45,726 nt of DNA. Source: Candidatus Woesearchaeota archaeon (GTDB lineage: Archaea > Nanobdellota > Nanobdellia > Woesearchaeales > ARS49). The stretch covers positions 1 to 45,726 of the forward strand of contig JACRKG010000050.1 of the NCBI GenBank assembly GCA_016215315.1. The letters are read 5' to 3'. Below the pieces are notes generated by a model that was not told where the DNA came from, made no database searches, and saw nothing but the letters and a program-made list of their open reading frames with translations. A program made the translations under genes and the position numbers. This document shows, piece after piece, positions 15,546 through 24,400 of this stretch (position 1 is the stretch's first letter; each line of letters opens with the position of its first letter).

Positions 15546-16094
15546 ATGCCGATTGAATTTTATCGTGTGAGTGAAGAGTATGGTTGTTTTTCTAATTTTT
15601 CACCTCACCCGATTAATGTTGATAGCAAAGTTTGGCCTACTACTGAACATTATTTTCAAGCACAAAAATTTGTAACAACAGAGCCTGATTATGCTGAAGA
15701 AATAAGAGAAGCAAATAAGCCAGGAAGAGCAGCAGTGCTCGGGAGAGATAGAAAGCACAAATTAAGAAAAGATTGGGAAAGCATCAAGGATGATGCTATG
15801 CGAAAAGCAGTTGCTCACAAATTCTGGCAGTATAAAGATATTCAAGAATTGTTATTATCTACTGGAAATGAAAAACTTGTTGAAAAAACAACTGATGATC
15901 ATTACTGGGGTTGCGGTTCTAATGGTAATGGAAAGAACATGCTTGGAATAATATTGGTGGAAGTAAGAGGAGTTATCAGACAAGAATTGAATTTAGAACA
16001 AGAAATAAAAAATGCAAGTTCTCACGCAGAAGAAGATATGTTAGCAAATTTACCTTCGCCTTTGCAAAGTTATTTGAGTAATTTAAGAGTTTGA
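15546..16094 (+). CDS. NADAR/YbiA-like domain protein
   Basis: 182 residues; the first 150 match the NADAR (YbiA, COG3236) fold: EFYRVSEEYGCFSNFSPHPI, WPTTEHYFQAQKF, GRAAVLGRDR, MRKAVAHKFWQ, LLLSTGNEKLVEKTTDDHYWGCG and GKNMLGIILVEVR. Known members cleave N-glycosidic bonds in riboflavin-pathway intermediates or remove ADP-ribose from nucleic acid or protein. No riboflavin gene is nearby; the neighbours are unknown membrane proteins, so a role in NAD/ADP-ribose chemistry or defence is possible. A helical tail of about 30 residues follows the domain. Confidence 0.88.
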   Translation: MPIEFYRVSEEYGCFSNFSPHPINVDSKVWPTTEHYFQAQKFVTTEPDYAEEIREANKPGRAAVLGRDRKHKLRKDWESIKDDAMRKAVAHKFWQYKDIQELLLSTGNEKLVEKTTDDHYWGCGSNGNGKNMLGIILVEVRGVIRQELNLEQEIKNASSHAEEDMLANLPSPLQSYLSNLRV

Positions 16095-16096
16095 AA

Positions 16097-16510
16097 ATGG
16101 CAGGTTGTGATAAATGTTCTGGACATGATAAAAGCCATTTACCTGCGCATAAATCGAATAATTCAGTCAATCATAACTTTCAGGAAGATGATTGTTGTGG
16201 TCATGCTCACAGTTATACTGTTGAGACTTCACAGCTTGGAGGTAAAATTTTCAAATACAGTATTACTTTTATGGCAGGGCTTACTTTGGCTTTTTTTGCT
16301 TTTCAACCATCACGAGTTTACAAAATGGACATAAACCAAGATGGTGTTAATGATGTTGTTGTTGAGCGTTATTTTAGCGGTAGAAGATATTTTTTCAAAG
16401 GAGTTAAGGAAGCAAAAGAATTAGAACCATTAAAGCCTTCTGATGGTTTAAGTTGGGAAGTTATGAATTTAAGATTTGAAGCAGAGAAAGAATTGTTAAA
16501 AAATAAATGA
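16097..16510 (+). CDS. Membrane protein with a His/Cys-rich N-terminus and a calcium-like loop
   Basis: 137 residues from the ATG at 16097. The first 45 residues are rich in Cys and His (CDKCSGHDKSHLPAHK, then DDCCGHAHSY), a likely metal-binding tail. A single membrane helix follows (SITFMAGLTLAFFAFQ). After it comes KMDINQDGVNDVVVERY, a DxNxDG loop like those of EF-hand or FG-GAP calcium sites. The gene start overlaps the NADAR stop region by a few bases. Function unknown; metal sensing or delivery is a guess. Confidence 0.65.
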   Translation: MAGCDKCSGHDKSHLPAHKSNNSVNHNFQEDDCCGHAHSYTVETSQLGGKIFKYSITFMAGLTLAFFAFQPSRVYKMDINQDGVNDVVVERYFSGRRYFFKGVKEAKELEPLKPSDGLSWEVMNLRFEAEKELLKNK

Positions 16511-16576
16511 TTTGTAGTTGTTTTCGCCCAATTACATTCGTAAACTTTTTATAATTCTTATTTAATAAAATGGCAT

Positions 16577-16909
16577 ATGAATAAAGAAATTGATATTTCA
16601 AAAGAGGATTTTGAGGAAAAAGTTTTGAAAAGCAGTTTGCCTGTTGTTGTAGATTTTTGGGGTGAAGGATGTGGTCCTTGCAAAGCTTTTTCGCCTATTT
16701 TTGATAAAGTGAGCAAAAATTATTCTGGAAAAGTTGATTTTTACAAAGTCAACATTGGAGAAAACATGGACTTAGTTCAAAAATATATGATAAGAAGTAT
16801 TCCTTGCATAATTTTTTATAAAGATGGAAATGAAGTTAAGAGATTTATTGGTTCGATGAGTGAAAAAGATTTAGTTGAAAGAGTAGATTCCTTATGTGCA
16901 CTTGAATAA
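16577..16909 (+). CDS. Thioredoxin
   Basis: 110 residues, the standard thioredoxin length. Active site GCGPC with Cys32 and Cys35 (the usual WCGPC has Gly in place of Trp: FWGEGCGPCK), cis-Pro in SIPCIIFYKDG, and a C-terminal helix. It reduces protein disulfides in the cytoplasm. TATA box TTTTTATAAT at 16546-16555, 31 bases before the ATG, so leaderless. The last codons (GTGCACTTGAATAA) coincide with the start motif of the structured repeat family. Confidence 0.92.
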   Translation: MNKEIDISKEDFEEKVLKSSLPVVVDFWGEGCGPCKAFSPIFDKVSKNYSGKVDFYKVNIGENMDLVQKYMIRSIPCIIFYKDGNEVKRFIGSMSEKDLVERVDSLCALE

Positions 16910-16925
16910 TTTTTCACAACAAAAT
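16896..16925 (+). repeat. Fragment of the structured repeat (copy F)
   Basis: GTGCACTTGAATAATTTTTC matches the conserved 5' end of the element family base for base, but the GC-rich stem and the 3' part are missing; after it comes AT-rich sequence up to the convergent gene stop at 16946. It includes the last four codons and stop of thioredoxin, so it may be an old truncated insertion that now supplies the gene's end. Confidence 0.4.
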
Positions 16926-16945
16926 AGAAACAAATCACGATCTGC

Positions 16946-18103
16946 TCAGCAATTACTAATGTATTTCAATATCTCCGCAAAACTATCTTCGCCAATATTG
17001 TTTTTGTAATCTTTTGTCAAATGTATTATTTTATTCGCGTCTAAGTTTATTTTTTTCTTTTTTAGTATTGGTATATTCATCATTATGTATTGCATAAATT
17101 GACTTACATTTTTTGGATCTTCAGTGTAATGGCATCTTTCGAAATCAATTAGTTTTATTTGTTTTCCAATAATTACGTGTTTTACTGGATGGTGCATTTC
17201 TTCTTTGTTAATTCCTAATTTATCCATGATAAAACATTGCTTCAGTACTTCAAGTAAGACTTTTCTTATCTTTTCTTTTTCTGCAGTTTCAAAGAATTCT
17301 TCCACATATTTTCCAGGAATGAATCGATATACTAAGAATTCTTCGTCGGAAAACAAGTATGTTGGGCCTATTCCGTGCCTGTTTAATGCTTGGATAAATT
17401 TTATCTCTGTTTTTATTCGTTCTATTGCTTCGCTTTCTTTTCTTTTTACTTTTATGCAAACTATTTCTCCTTTGTATTTTCCTTTGTATATTACTCCTCT
17501 TTTTCCTTTAGTAAAATAACTTATATTAGTTACTTCTTCTTTTTCTAGTTCTTTCAGAATGCTGCTTTTCTTAATTAAATAAACATAAAGAGTTTCAAAA
17601 AATAAATGTTTGCTTCCCAATTCTTCAAATTCTAGCATTTGAGAGAACAATATGTCTTCTACTTTTTCTTTGTGGGATAATGATGAGAATACTAACAAAA
17701 TTATTCCATCTGGTGTTAAGTAATTGTTTGCTTCCTCTAAGAATTCTTGTATTACTTCATATCCTTTTTTCCCTCCCTCTAAAGCTCTTCTTCTTATTTT
17801 TTGGTCTTGAGGCAAATAAGGAGGATTGAATAGTATTGTGTCAAATTTTCCTTCAACTTTGCTGAATAAATCGCTTAGTTTGTAAGTTATTTTTGAGTTC
17901 TGGCTGTTTTTTTTACAGTGTTCAATTGCCTTTTTACTAATATCAACAGCCAGAACACTAGTAACATTATCATTGCGCGCAGCGCTTAATGCTTGAACTC
18001 CGCTACCAGTGCCCATATCTAGAACTTTGCCAAAAGCATGTTTTTCTACTTGATACTGAAGCATTTGGCTATCTTCAAGTGGCGGATAAACAGGATCAGT
18101 CAT
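16946..18103 (-). CDS. HemK/Mtq2-like methyltransferase fused to a RIO/COG2112-like kinase
   Basis: 385 residues in two domains. Residues 1-180: class I SAM methyltransferase with LDMGTGSGVQAL (28-39) for SAM and NPPYLP (93-98), the motif of enzymes that methylate Gln or Asn amides, as in release-factor methylation by Mtq2. Residues 190-385: a small atypical kinase with KGKRGVIYKGKYKGEIVCIKVK (Gly loop and Lys) and HHPVKHVIIGKQIKLIDFE (catalytic loop and metal-binding DFE), like archaeal COG2112 kinases. Divergent from Kae1. The fusion suggests both activities act on the same translation factor or ribosomal target, an inference. Confidence 0.82.
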   Translation of the reverse strand: MTDPVYPPLEDSQMLQYQVEKHAFGKVLDMGTGSGVQALSAARNDNVTSVLAVDISKKAIEHCKKNSQNSKITYKLSDLFSKVEGKFDTILFNPPYLPQDQKIRRRALEGGKKGYEVIQEFLEEANNYLTPDGIILLVFSSLSHKEKVEDILFSQMLEFEELGSKHLFFETLYVYLIKKSSILKELEKEEVTNISYFTKGKRGVIYKGKYKGEIVCIKVKRKESEAIERIKTEIKFIQALNRHGIGPTYLFSDEEFLVYRFIPGKYVEEFFETAEKEKIRKVLLEVLKQCFIMDKLGINKEEMHHPVKHVIIGKQIKLIDFERCHYTEDPKNVSQFMQYIMMNIPILKKKKINLDANKIIHLTKDYKNNIGEDSFAEILKYISNC

Positions 18104-18140
18104 AAATTATCTTTATTTGTTATTTTTTAATAATCTTTCG

Positions 18141-18262
18141 GTGCACTCAAATAATTTTTTCATTATCAATTCCCGCAGCGGCGGGTGTTAATGTTCCGCC
18201 TGCTTAGTCCAGTGAAGTACTCTGTGTGCACAACATTCATGCGGGCGGCAAGGGGAAAATTC
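18141..18262 (+). ncRNA. Structured intergenic element, copy C
   Basis: Begins GTGCACTCAAATAATTTTTT. Hairpin CCCGC AGCG GCGGG (18172-18185), then stem CCGCCTGC (18196-18203) with GCGGGCGG (18241-18248), and an outer stem AATTTTTTC with GGGGAAAATT. It is almost identical to copy D, which is in the opposite orientation. It lies between divergent genes and ends about 40 bases before the Kae1 TATA box. Confidence 0.55.
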
Positions 18263-18332
18263 TAAAAAACAAAAAGAAACGTAAGTATTTTCGCACTAAA
18301 ATTTTTAAACACACACTCATTTTTAGCTCTTT

Positions 18333-19301
18333 ATGTATTGTCTAGGAATAGAATCAACAGCCCACACATTTGGTTGCGGTATTGTAAGTTTTGACGGCAA
18401 GATTTTAGTTAATGAACGAGCAGTTTATACTAGTCCTGACAAGGGAATGATTCCTGAAGAAGTAAGAAAACACCATTTAGAAAATGCAGATAAAGTAATT
18501 AATAATGCAATGCAGAAAGCAAAGCTTTCCTGGAAAGAAATATCACTCATAAGTTTCTCTCAAGGCCCCGGATTATCGCCTTCATTGATTGTTGGTAAAA
18601 ATAAAGCAATAGAATTAGCAAAAGAGCATGACAAACCAATTATAGGAATAAATCACTGCGTTGCGCACTTAACAATAGGAAATTTAGTATCTGGATTCAA
18701 AGATCCTGTTTATTTGTACGTTAGCGGTGTCAACACCCAAATTGTTGCGTTACAAAATAAAAGATTCAGAGTTTTCGGAGAAACATTAGACATTGGTTTA
18801 GGTAATGCTTTGGATAAGTTCGGAAGAAATGCAGGTTTGGGTTTTCCTGCAGGGCCAAAAATGGAAGAATTAGCAAAAAAAGGAAAATACGTAGAATTTC
18901 CTTACAGCGTTAAAGGAATGGATGTAAGTTTTTCAGGAATGGTGAACAAAGCACAACAATTATTGAAAACAGAAAAAATAGAAGATGTGTGCTGTGGTTT
19001 TCAAGAAACAGCTTTTGCAATGTTATGCGAAATAGCAGAAAGAGCACTTGCGTACACTGGAAAAAAAGAATTATTATTAATCGGCGGAGTTGCAGCAAAC
19101 AAAAGACTTAACGAAATGTTAGGCATGATGTGCGAAGCTAGAGGAATAAAATACAAAATAGTTCCTATGGAATACACAGGAGACCAAGGAGTAATGATAT
19201 CTTGGCAAGGACTTCTAGAATTTAAAGCAGGAAGAAAAGATAACTTAGAAGTGGACATAAGACCTTATGAAAGAACAGATGATGTGGATGTTATCTGGTG
19301 A
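18333..19301 (+). CDS. kae1: tRNA N6-threonylcarbamoyladenosine synthase subunit Kae1
   Basis: 322 residues, typical of archaeal Kae1. ESTAHTFGCGIV at the start (ASKHA fold), metal-binding His in INHCVAH (H108, H112), a GLGNALDKFGRNAGLGFPAGP segment and the C-terminal EYTGDQGVMISWQG metal Asp. It transfers the threonylcarbamoyl group to A37 of ANN-decoding tRNAs within the KEOPS complex. Bud32, often fused to Kae1 in archaea, is not attached here; the divergent neighbour has a related small kinase domain. TATA box TTTTTAAAC at 18302-18310, 31 bases before the ATG. Confidence 0.95.
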   Translation: MYCLGIESTAHTFGCGIVSFDGKILVNERAVYTSPDKGMIPEEVRKHHLENADKVINNAMQKAKLSWKEISLISFSQGPGLSPSLIVGKNKAIELAKEHDKPIIGINHCVAHLTIGNLVSGFKDPVYLYVSGVNTQIVALQNKRFRVFGETLDIGLGNALDKFGRNAGLGFPAGPKMEELAKKGKYVEFPYSVKGMDVSFSGMVNKAQQLLKTEKIEDVCCGFQETAFAMLCEIAERALAYTGKKELLLIGGVAANKRLNEMLGMMCEARGIKYKIVPMEYTGDQGVMISWQGLLEFKAGRKDNLEVDIRPYERTDDVDVIW

Positions 19302-19323
19302 TTTTTTGTGAAACAAAAAATCA
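19299..19323 (+). terminator. Hairpin at the Kae1 stop codon
   Basis: TGATTTTTTGT, GAA, ACAAAAAATCA: an eleven-base perfect stem with a three-base loop, starting on the Kae1 TGA stop. T-rich arms could end transcription in either direction. The GAA loop recurs in other hairpins of this window. Confidence 0.5.
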
Positions 19324-19387
19324 GGCTAAACGATGCAAAAGTTTTATAAATTTTGATCGATTCATTGATTATCTAAGGGTTAACAAA

Positions 19388-19789
19388 ATGGAATTATCTG
19401 ATAAAGCAAAAGAAGAAGCAAGAGAAAAACTTTCATCTAGCTTAGATGAATTAATAACTGTTTTATCTGAAGTAAAAAGTCATTTGGAAATACCTAAGCA
19501 AGTTTATGATGATGCAATAAAATTAATCGAACCAAAGTATCACGCAGACTTCGCCAAATTTGTAGAAAACGGGGAAGCAAATAAAGAATTTTTAGAATAT
19601 TTAGACTCGAATGAAAATGCACAAAAAGCAGTAGATATCCTATTTGAAACTACTGCTATTGGACTTGAAGAAATTGGAAAAATAGTGCAAAAAGAGCGAG
19701 AGGAAATACATAAAAAAAGAATGGAAAATGACTTTTTCTATAGATATTATAATAATGTTGCAGAATATTTCAAAAAATTATTCAAATAG
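19388..19789 (+). CDS. Unknown helical protein
   Basis: 133 residues from the ATG at 19388; the frame is open from 19298 but TATA box TTTATAAAT at 19343 makes the inner ATG preferable, with AAGGGTT as a possible ribosome binding site. Almost entirely charged amphipathic helix (DKAKEEAREKLSSSLDELITVL). No family recognised. Confidence 0.6.
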   Translation: MELSDKAKEEAREKLSSSLDELITVLSEVKSHLEIPKQVYDDAIKLIEPKYHADFAKFVENGEANKEFLEYLDSNENAQKAVDILFETTAIGLEEIGKIVQKEREEIHKKRMENDFFYRYYNNVAEYFKKLFK

Positions 19790-19846
19790 ATTGCCTTTTT
19801 TTTCCAAAAAAAGTGGTAAATATGGCTCAAAACAATAAATTTACAG

Positions 19847-20323
19847 TTACTTCTTCTTTTTCTGACCTAACTTTTTCCTTTCATTCAAGTTAAGAAAATT
19901 ATCTTTAGAGACTACAGTTTTCTTTGTTTCTTGTTCAAGTTCGTTTCTTGCATTGTGTGCTATCTTTCCTCCTCTCTGAGCTGCTTGCTTGTTTTCTTCT
20001 AAGCCTTTGGCAAGCCATAGTTTGAATGGTTCAGCTTTTGGTGAAGGAATAGATTGGATGATTCGGAACATTGATTCTGTATTAGCACAATCTGTTTCCC
20101 TTAATTTCCCATCCGGTGCTGGTAATTTCAACTGTACCCAAATTGGGGACGTTTCAAGCTGATTAAATTCTCGGTCTTTTAATTTTCCCCAGTATTGTCT
20201 GGGAGTAGGGCTTTCAGTTAACACTTCAACAACATCCACAACCGAAAAGTACCATTCATTGTTGTGCCAAATTCTTCTGATCTTTTTATCTTGAAATACC
20301 GCCAAACTCTTTTTTTCTTCCAT
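19847..20323 (-). pseudogene. BRO-N/antirepressor (DinD-like) protein with an internal deletion
   Basis: 158 residues from the ATG at 20323. Residues 8-112 are a BRO-N domain of prophage antirepressors (LAVFQDKKIRRIWHNNEWYF, VVEVLTESPTPRQYW, WVQLKLPAPDGK, TESMFRIIQSIPSPKAEPFK, LWLAK). The sequence then jumps to GLEENKQAAQRGGKIAHNAR and TVVSKDNFL, the C-terminal motif of full-length members. As I recall the family, about 100 residues normally stand between these parts (LWLAKVGYER ... AQGFEENKQAA), so this looks like an in-frame internal deletion. It may still bind DNA. A phage or mobile-element origin is usual for this family. Confidence 0.75.
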
Positions 20324-20341
20324 TTGTGGCTTTAATTTCAA

Positions 20342-20576
20342 TTCATTTAAATATCCTACGCGTAAATGTCCAGTGTCCAGTGAACTCTAGTTTATAGTTA
20401 GGAGTTTATAGTTTGCAGCATCTGGTCTTTTGAGAAATTAGACGACAAATTTGGTTTTTCTTATTGAATTTTTTAGCAAATTTTTGAGAAATTTTTCAGT
20501 TTTTTGGAAAGATTTTCCAAAAAAGGGGTGTCCAGTGAAAAAGTTCTAAGTTTAAGTTCGTAGTAAATCAGAAAAT
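20342..20576. repeat. Intergenic region with a short direct repeat and a strong hairpin
   Basis: GTGTCCAGTGAA occurs at 20373-20384 and again at 20528-20539. Between them lies TTTTTTGGAAA, GAT, TTTCCAAAAAA (20500-20524), an eleven-base perfect stem. The repeats with an inner palindrome look like the remnant of a small mobile element; no gene is visible. The hairpin could also end the transcript of the gene at 20577-21068. Confidence 0.4.
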
Positions 20577-21068
20577 CTATTTTTTATTTCTTTTTATCAT
20601 ATAGTCAAGGTAATCTTTAAATGGTTCCAATCCCATCTTTTTTCTTCGTTCTTCAATTTCTTTAGGATTTTGTATTGGTCTAGGTCCATATTCTCCGTTA
20701 GGATTAAGATAAAATTGCGTTCCGTACACTTGTTTTTTTCCATTATTAACTCTTACTCTGTCAGTTAGGTAAGCTAAATTAGTTTTATCACTTTGTCCTT
20801 TTTCAACAGCTTCTTCTAATAATTTTAAGCATTTTCTTTGGAAATTTTTATCAAGGTCTGAATGTTGCAATATCAACCAAGCAGCAAAGGATGCTTTTTT
20901 ACCGACTAAATCATAAGTAGGCCAACCATACTCTTTAACGATATCTTTTAATCTTTCAGTGTGCTTCTTGCCAACTTCTATGATCTGAGGATCATACTTA
21001 CCAGTCTTTCTTATTTCTTGATCAACTTTCATCATATTAAGAAGTTCTTTTTGCAGCATTTTATTCAT
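20577..21068 (-). CDS. DUF6624-like protein
   Basis: 163 residues. The pattern EYGWPTYDLVGKKASFAAWL, ILQHSDLDKNFQRKCLKLL, AYLTDRVRVNNGKKQVYGTQ and the ending RRKKMGLEPFKDYLDYM matches the DUF6624 family known mainly from bacteria; its function is not established. This suggests horizontal transfer. Start at 21068; a second Met three residues in is equally possible. Confidence 0.75.
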   Translation of the reverse strand: MNKMLQKELLNMMKVDQEIRKTGKYDPQIIEVGKKHTERLKDIVKEYGWPTYDLVGKKASFAAWLILQHSDLDKNFQRKCLKLLEEAVEKGQSDKTNLAYLTDRVRVNNGKKQVYGTQFYLNPNGEYGPRPIQNPKEIEERRKKMGLEPFKDYLDYMIKRNKK

Positions 21069-21120
21069 CGAGAACTTAAAATAGTATTTATTATTAAATA
21101 TTTCTTTTCAAAGAACTCTT

Positions 21121-21393
21121 CTATCTTCTTTTCTTAGCGCTTTTTGCAGGCTTACTTGCTTTTTTGCTTTTTGCCGCTGACATTTTTGCAGGTTTAAAAC
21201 TTTTTTTTCCTTTGCCTGATTTTTCACTTCGTGAAAAACCTTTTTCAACTTTTTCCACATCAGGAACAAATGGTTCGAAGATTAAACCGCATTCTCTGCA
21301 AATGACTTGTTCGCGAGCTTGAGAAAAAAGAATATTAACACTAGCACAATCAGGACATTCTTTTACTCCCTTTAAGTCTCCTATAGTTTCCAT
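21121..21393 (-). CDS. TFIIB-like zinc ribbon protein with a basic tail
   Basis: 90 residues from the ATG at 21393, preferred over 21411 because TATA-like TTTTATATA begins about 33 bases before it. A zinc ribbon with CPDC and CREC (VKECPDCASVNILFSQAREQ then VICRECGLIFEP) resembles the N-terminal ribbon of TFB/TFIIB, but the cyclin folds are absent. The last 40 residues are nearly all Lys, Ala and Ser (KPAKMSAAKSKKASKPAKSA), a histone-H1-like tail for nucleic acid binding. Possible regulator or RNA polymerase accessory protein; function inferred. Confidence 0.72.
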   Translation of the reverse strand: METIGDLKGVKECPDCASVNILFSQAREQVICRECGLIFEPFVPDVEKVEKGFSRSEKSGKGKKSFKPAKMSAAKSKKASKPAKSAKKRR

Positions 21394-21497
21394 ATTCGGG
21401 GTAGTAAACATTGGAGTATATAAAATTTACTAATTTTGATGTTGGCTTGATTCTTACCATAAAACTTATAAATATTTATCCTATAAGAGATACTCTA

Positions 21498-24400
21498 ATG
21501 CCAAACTTACCACAAAAGTATGATTTTAAGCTTGTTGAAGCTGAAGTTAGTAAGAGATGGGATGAGTATAAAAAAGAAGTAAAAGATACTACACAGTATG
21601 ATCCTAAAAAGAAAGTATTCTCTTTTTTAGAAGGACCGCCAACAGCTAACGCTCCTCCAGGCTTGCATCACATGGAAATGAGGGTTTTCAAAGATGTCAT
21701 GTGTCGTTACAAGTACATGCAAGGTTTTACTGTGCCGAGAAAAGGCGGGTGGGATTGTCATGGTCTTCCTGTTGAAGTTCAAGTAGAAAAAAAATTAGGA
21801 CTGAAAACAAAAAAAGATGTTCTCAATTATGGGATTGCTAAATTCAACCAACAGTGCAAAACGGATATTTTTACTTTTATAAAAGATTGGGAATTAATAA
21901 CTAAAAAACTTGCTTTCTGGGTTGACATGGATGATCCCTACAGAACTTTAGATAATAAGTACATAGAAAGCGTTTGGTGGAGTTTGAAAGAATTATTTAA
22001 TAAAAAATTATTATATGAAGGCTACAAAGTAGTTCCTTACTGTCCAAGATGCGAAACTCCATTAAGTTCTCATGAAGTGGCATTAGGATATCAAGATGTT
22101 AGCGAATCAACAGTGGTTGTTAAATTAAAACAAAAAAACAAACCCAACAGATATTTCTTGGCATGGACAACAACTCCTTGGACTTTACCAAGCAACATGT
22201 GTTTGGCAGTAAATAAAGAAATCACTTATGCGGTTGTTAGAGAAAGAGGAGAAGAATATGTTCTTGCAAAAGATTTAGTTAGTAAATACTTTGAAGAACC
22301 AGAAATTGTTGAAGAATTAAGCGGAGAAGATTTAGTTGGTCAAGAATATGAGCCTTTGTTTGATTATTACGTTGGAAAATTGAAAAAGAAAGCGTGGTTC
22401 GTTGTTGAAGAAGATTACGTAACACTCGAAGAAGGTACTGGAATAGTTCATCAAGCTCCTGCTTACGGAGAAATAGACTATGAAAGTTGTGAAAGACACA
22501 ATGTTCCTTTTGTTCATCCTGTTGATGTTGATGGAAAATTCAAAGCAGAAGTAAGTGATTTTCAAGGAATGTTCGTTAAAGAAGCAGACCCATTAATAAT
22601 AAGATGGTTGGAAGCAAAAGATAAATTATTCAAAACAATAAAGTACATGCACAGTTATCCATTCTGCTGGAGATGCAGCACTCCATTATTGTATTACGCA
22701 ATGGTTTCTTGGTTCATCAAAACAACTGCATTAAAAGATAGATTAATTGAAACAAATCAAGAAATAGATTGGAATCCTGAGCACATAAGAGAAGGACGTT
22801 ATGGTAAATGGTTGGAAAACTTAAAAGATTGGGCGTTGTCAAGAACAAAATTCTGGGGAACACCTCTGCCAATCTGGAAATGCGAATGTAAAAATATAGA
22901 ATGCATTGGTAGCATTAAAGAATTACAAGAAAAAGGAAAAAATGTTTCTAAAGATTTAGACTTGCACAAACCTTTTGTTGATGATGTACAACTAAAATGC
23001 AAGTGCGGAAAAACAATGACTAGAATTCCTGACGTAATTGATTGCTGGTATGATTCGGGAAGCGCACCATTTGCGCAATTTCATTATCCTTTTGAAAACA
23101 AAGAATTATTCGAAAAAAGATTCCCTTATGATTTTATTGCTGAAGGAATCGATCAAACGAGAGGTTGGTTTTACACATTACACGTTTTAGCAGTTGCATT
23201 ATTTGATAAATTAGCATACAAGCGTTGTGATGTTGGAGGAATTCTTTGCGACGATAAAGGGGAAAAAATGAGTAAAAGCAAAGGCAACATAATAATTCCC
23301 GGAGAAATATTTGCTGAAGTTGGTGTTGATATTGTGAGAATTCTCATGTGCTCTTATTCATTAGGAGAAAGTATAAAATTTGGAAGAACTCCAATAAAAG
23401 AAACATTACAACCATTCTTCACAATATTATGGAATAGCTACAAATTTTATGACGAATTCATGGACTTGCATGACATCAAGCACACAAAAAAACCAACAGG
23501 AACACTCAGCACAGAAGATGAATGGATTCTTTCAAGAATCAACACATTAGTAAAAGAAGTTCAAGAAGGATTAGAAAATGGAGCATACAATCAAGCAATT
23601 ACAGAATTAATTTCATTCGTTAACGACGATCTATCGCGAGGTTACATTAAACTAATACGTGATAGAGCATTAAACAAAGACGAATCATTAGCATACACAT
23701 TCAGCGTTGTATTTGATAAATTATTCAAATTATTATCTCCTTTTGCTCCTTATTTAAGTGAATACTTATTCCAACATGCATTTGCTAGCGCTCACAGCGT
23801 TCACTTTACTGTTTGGCCAATAGTTGAAAAAAGGAATGAAGAATTAGAAAAACAAATGGGCATAATTAAAGAAGTTATTTCTGCAATCCTTGCAGCTCGT
23901 GAAAAAGCACAATTAGGACTAAAATGGCCAGCAAAAGAAGCAATAATAGTAAGCACTAATGAAAAAGTAAAAGAAAGCGTAGAAAAACTAAACGAATTAT
24001 TATTAAGCCAGACAAACATAAAAGTTGCAGCAGTAACAACACATTTTGATGAAGTAAATGTAAAAATAAGTCCAAACAAAGGAGGTATAGGAAAAACATT
24101 TGGAAACAAAATGCCGGAAATACTTAAAATATTGCAAAAGACAGACTCAAAAGAAATAGCAGAAAAATTATTAACAAATTATCAATACGAAATAGATAAA
24201 GAAATTGTACTAAAAAAAGAACACTTCAACATAGAAAGAACATATCCAAAAAAATATGTTGAAGGAGAATTCGCTGACGGATTTGTTTACTTAGACACAA
24301 CAAGAACAGAAGAATTAGAAGCAGAAGGCTTTGCAAGAGAAATAACTAGAAGAGTACAAGCAATAAGAAAAGACTCAGGACTGCAAAAAAGCGATCAAGT

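Noticed and set aside
21230-21248. Hairpin as a terminator
   Set aside because: It lies inside the zinc ribbon coding region (SEKS part), so it is more likely coincidental or a coding repeat.
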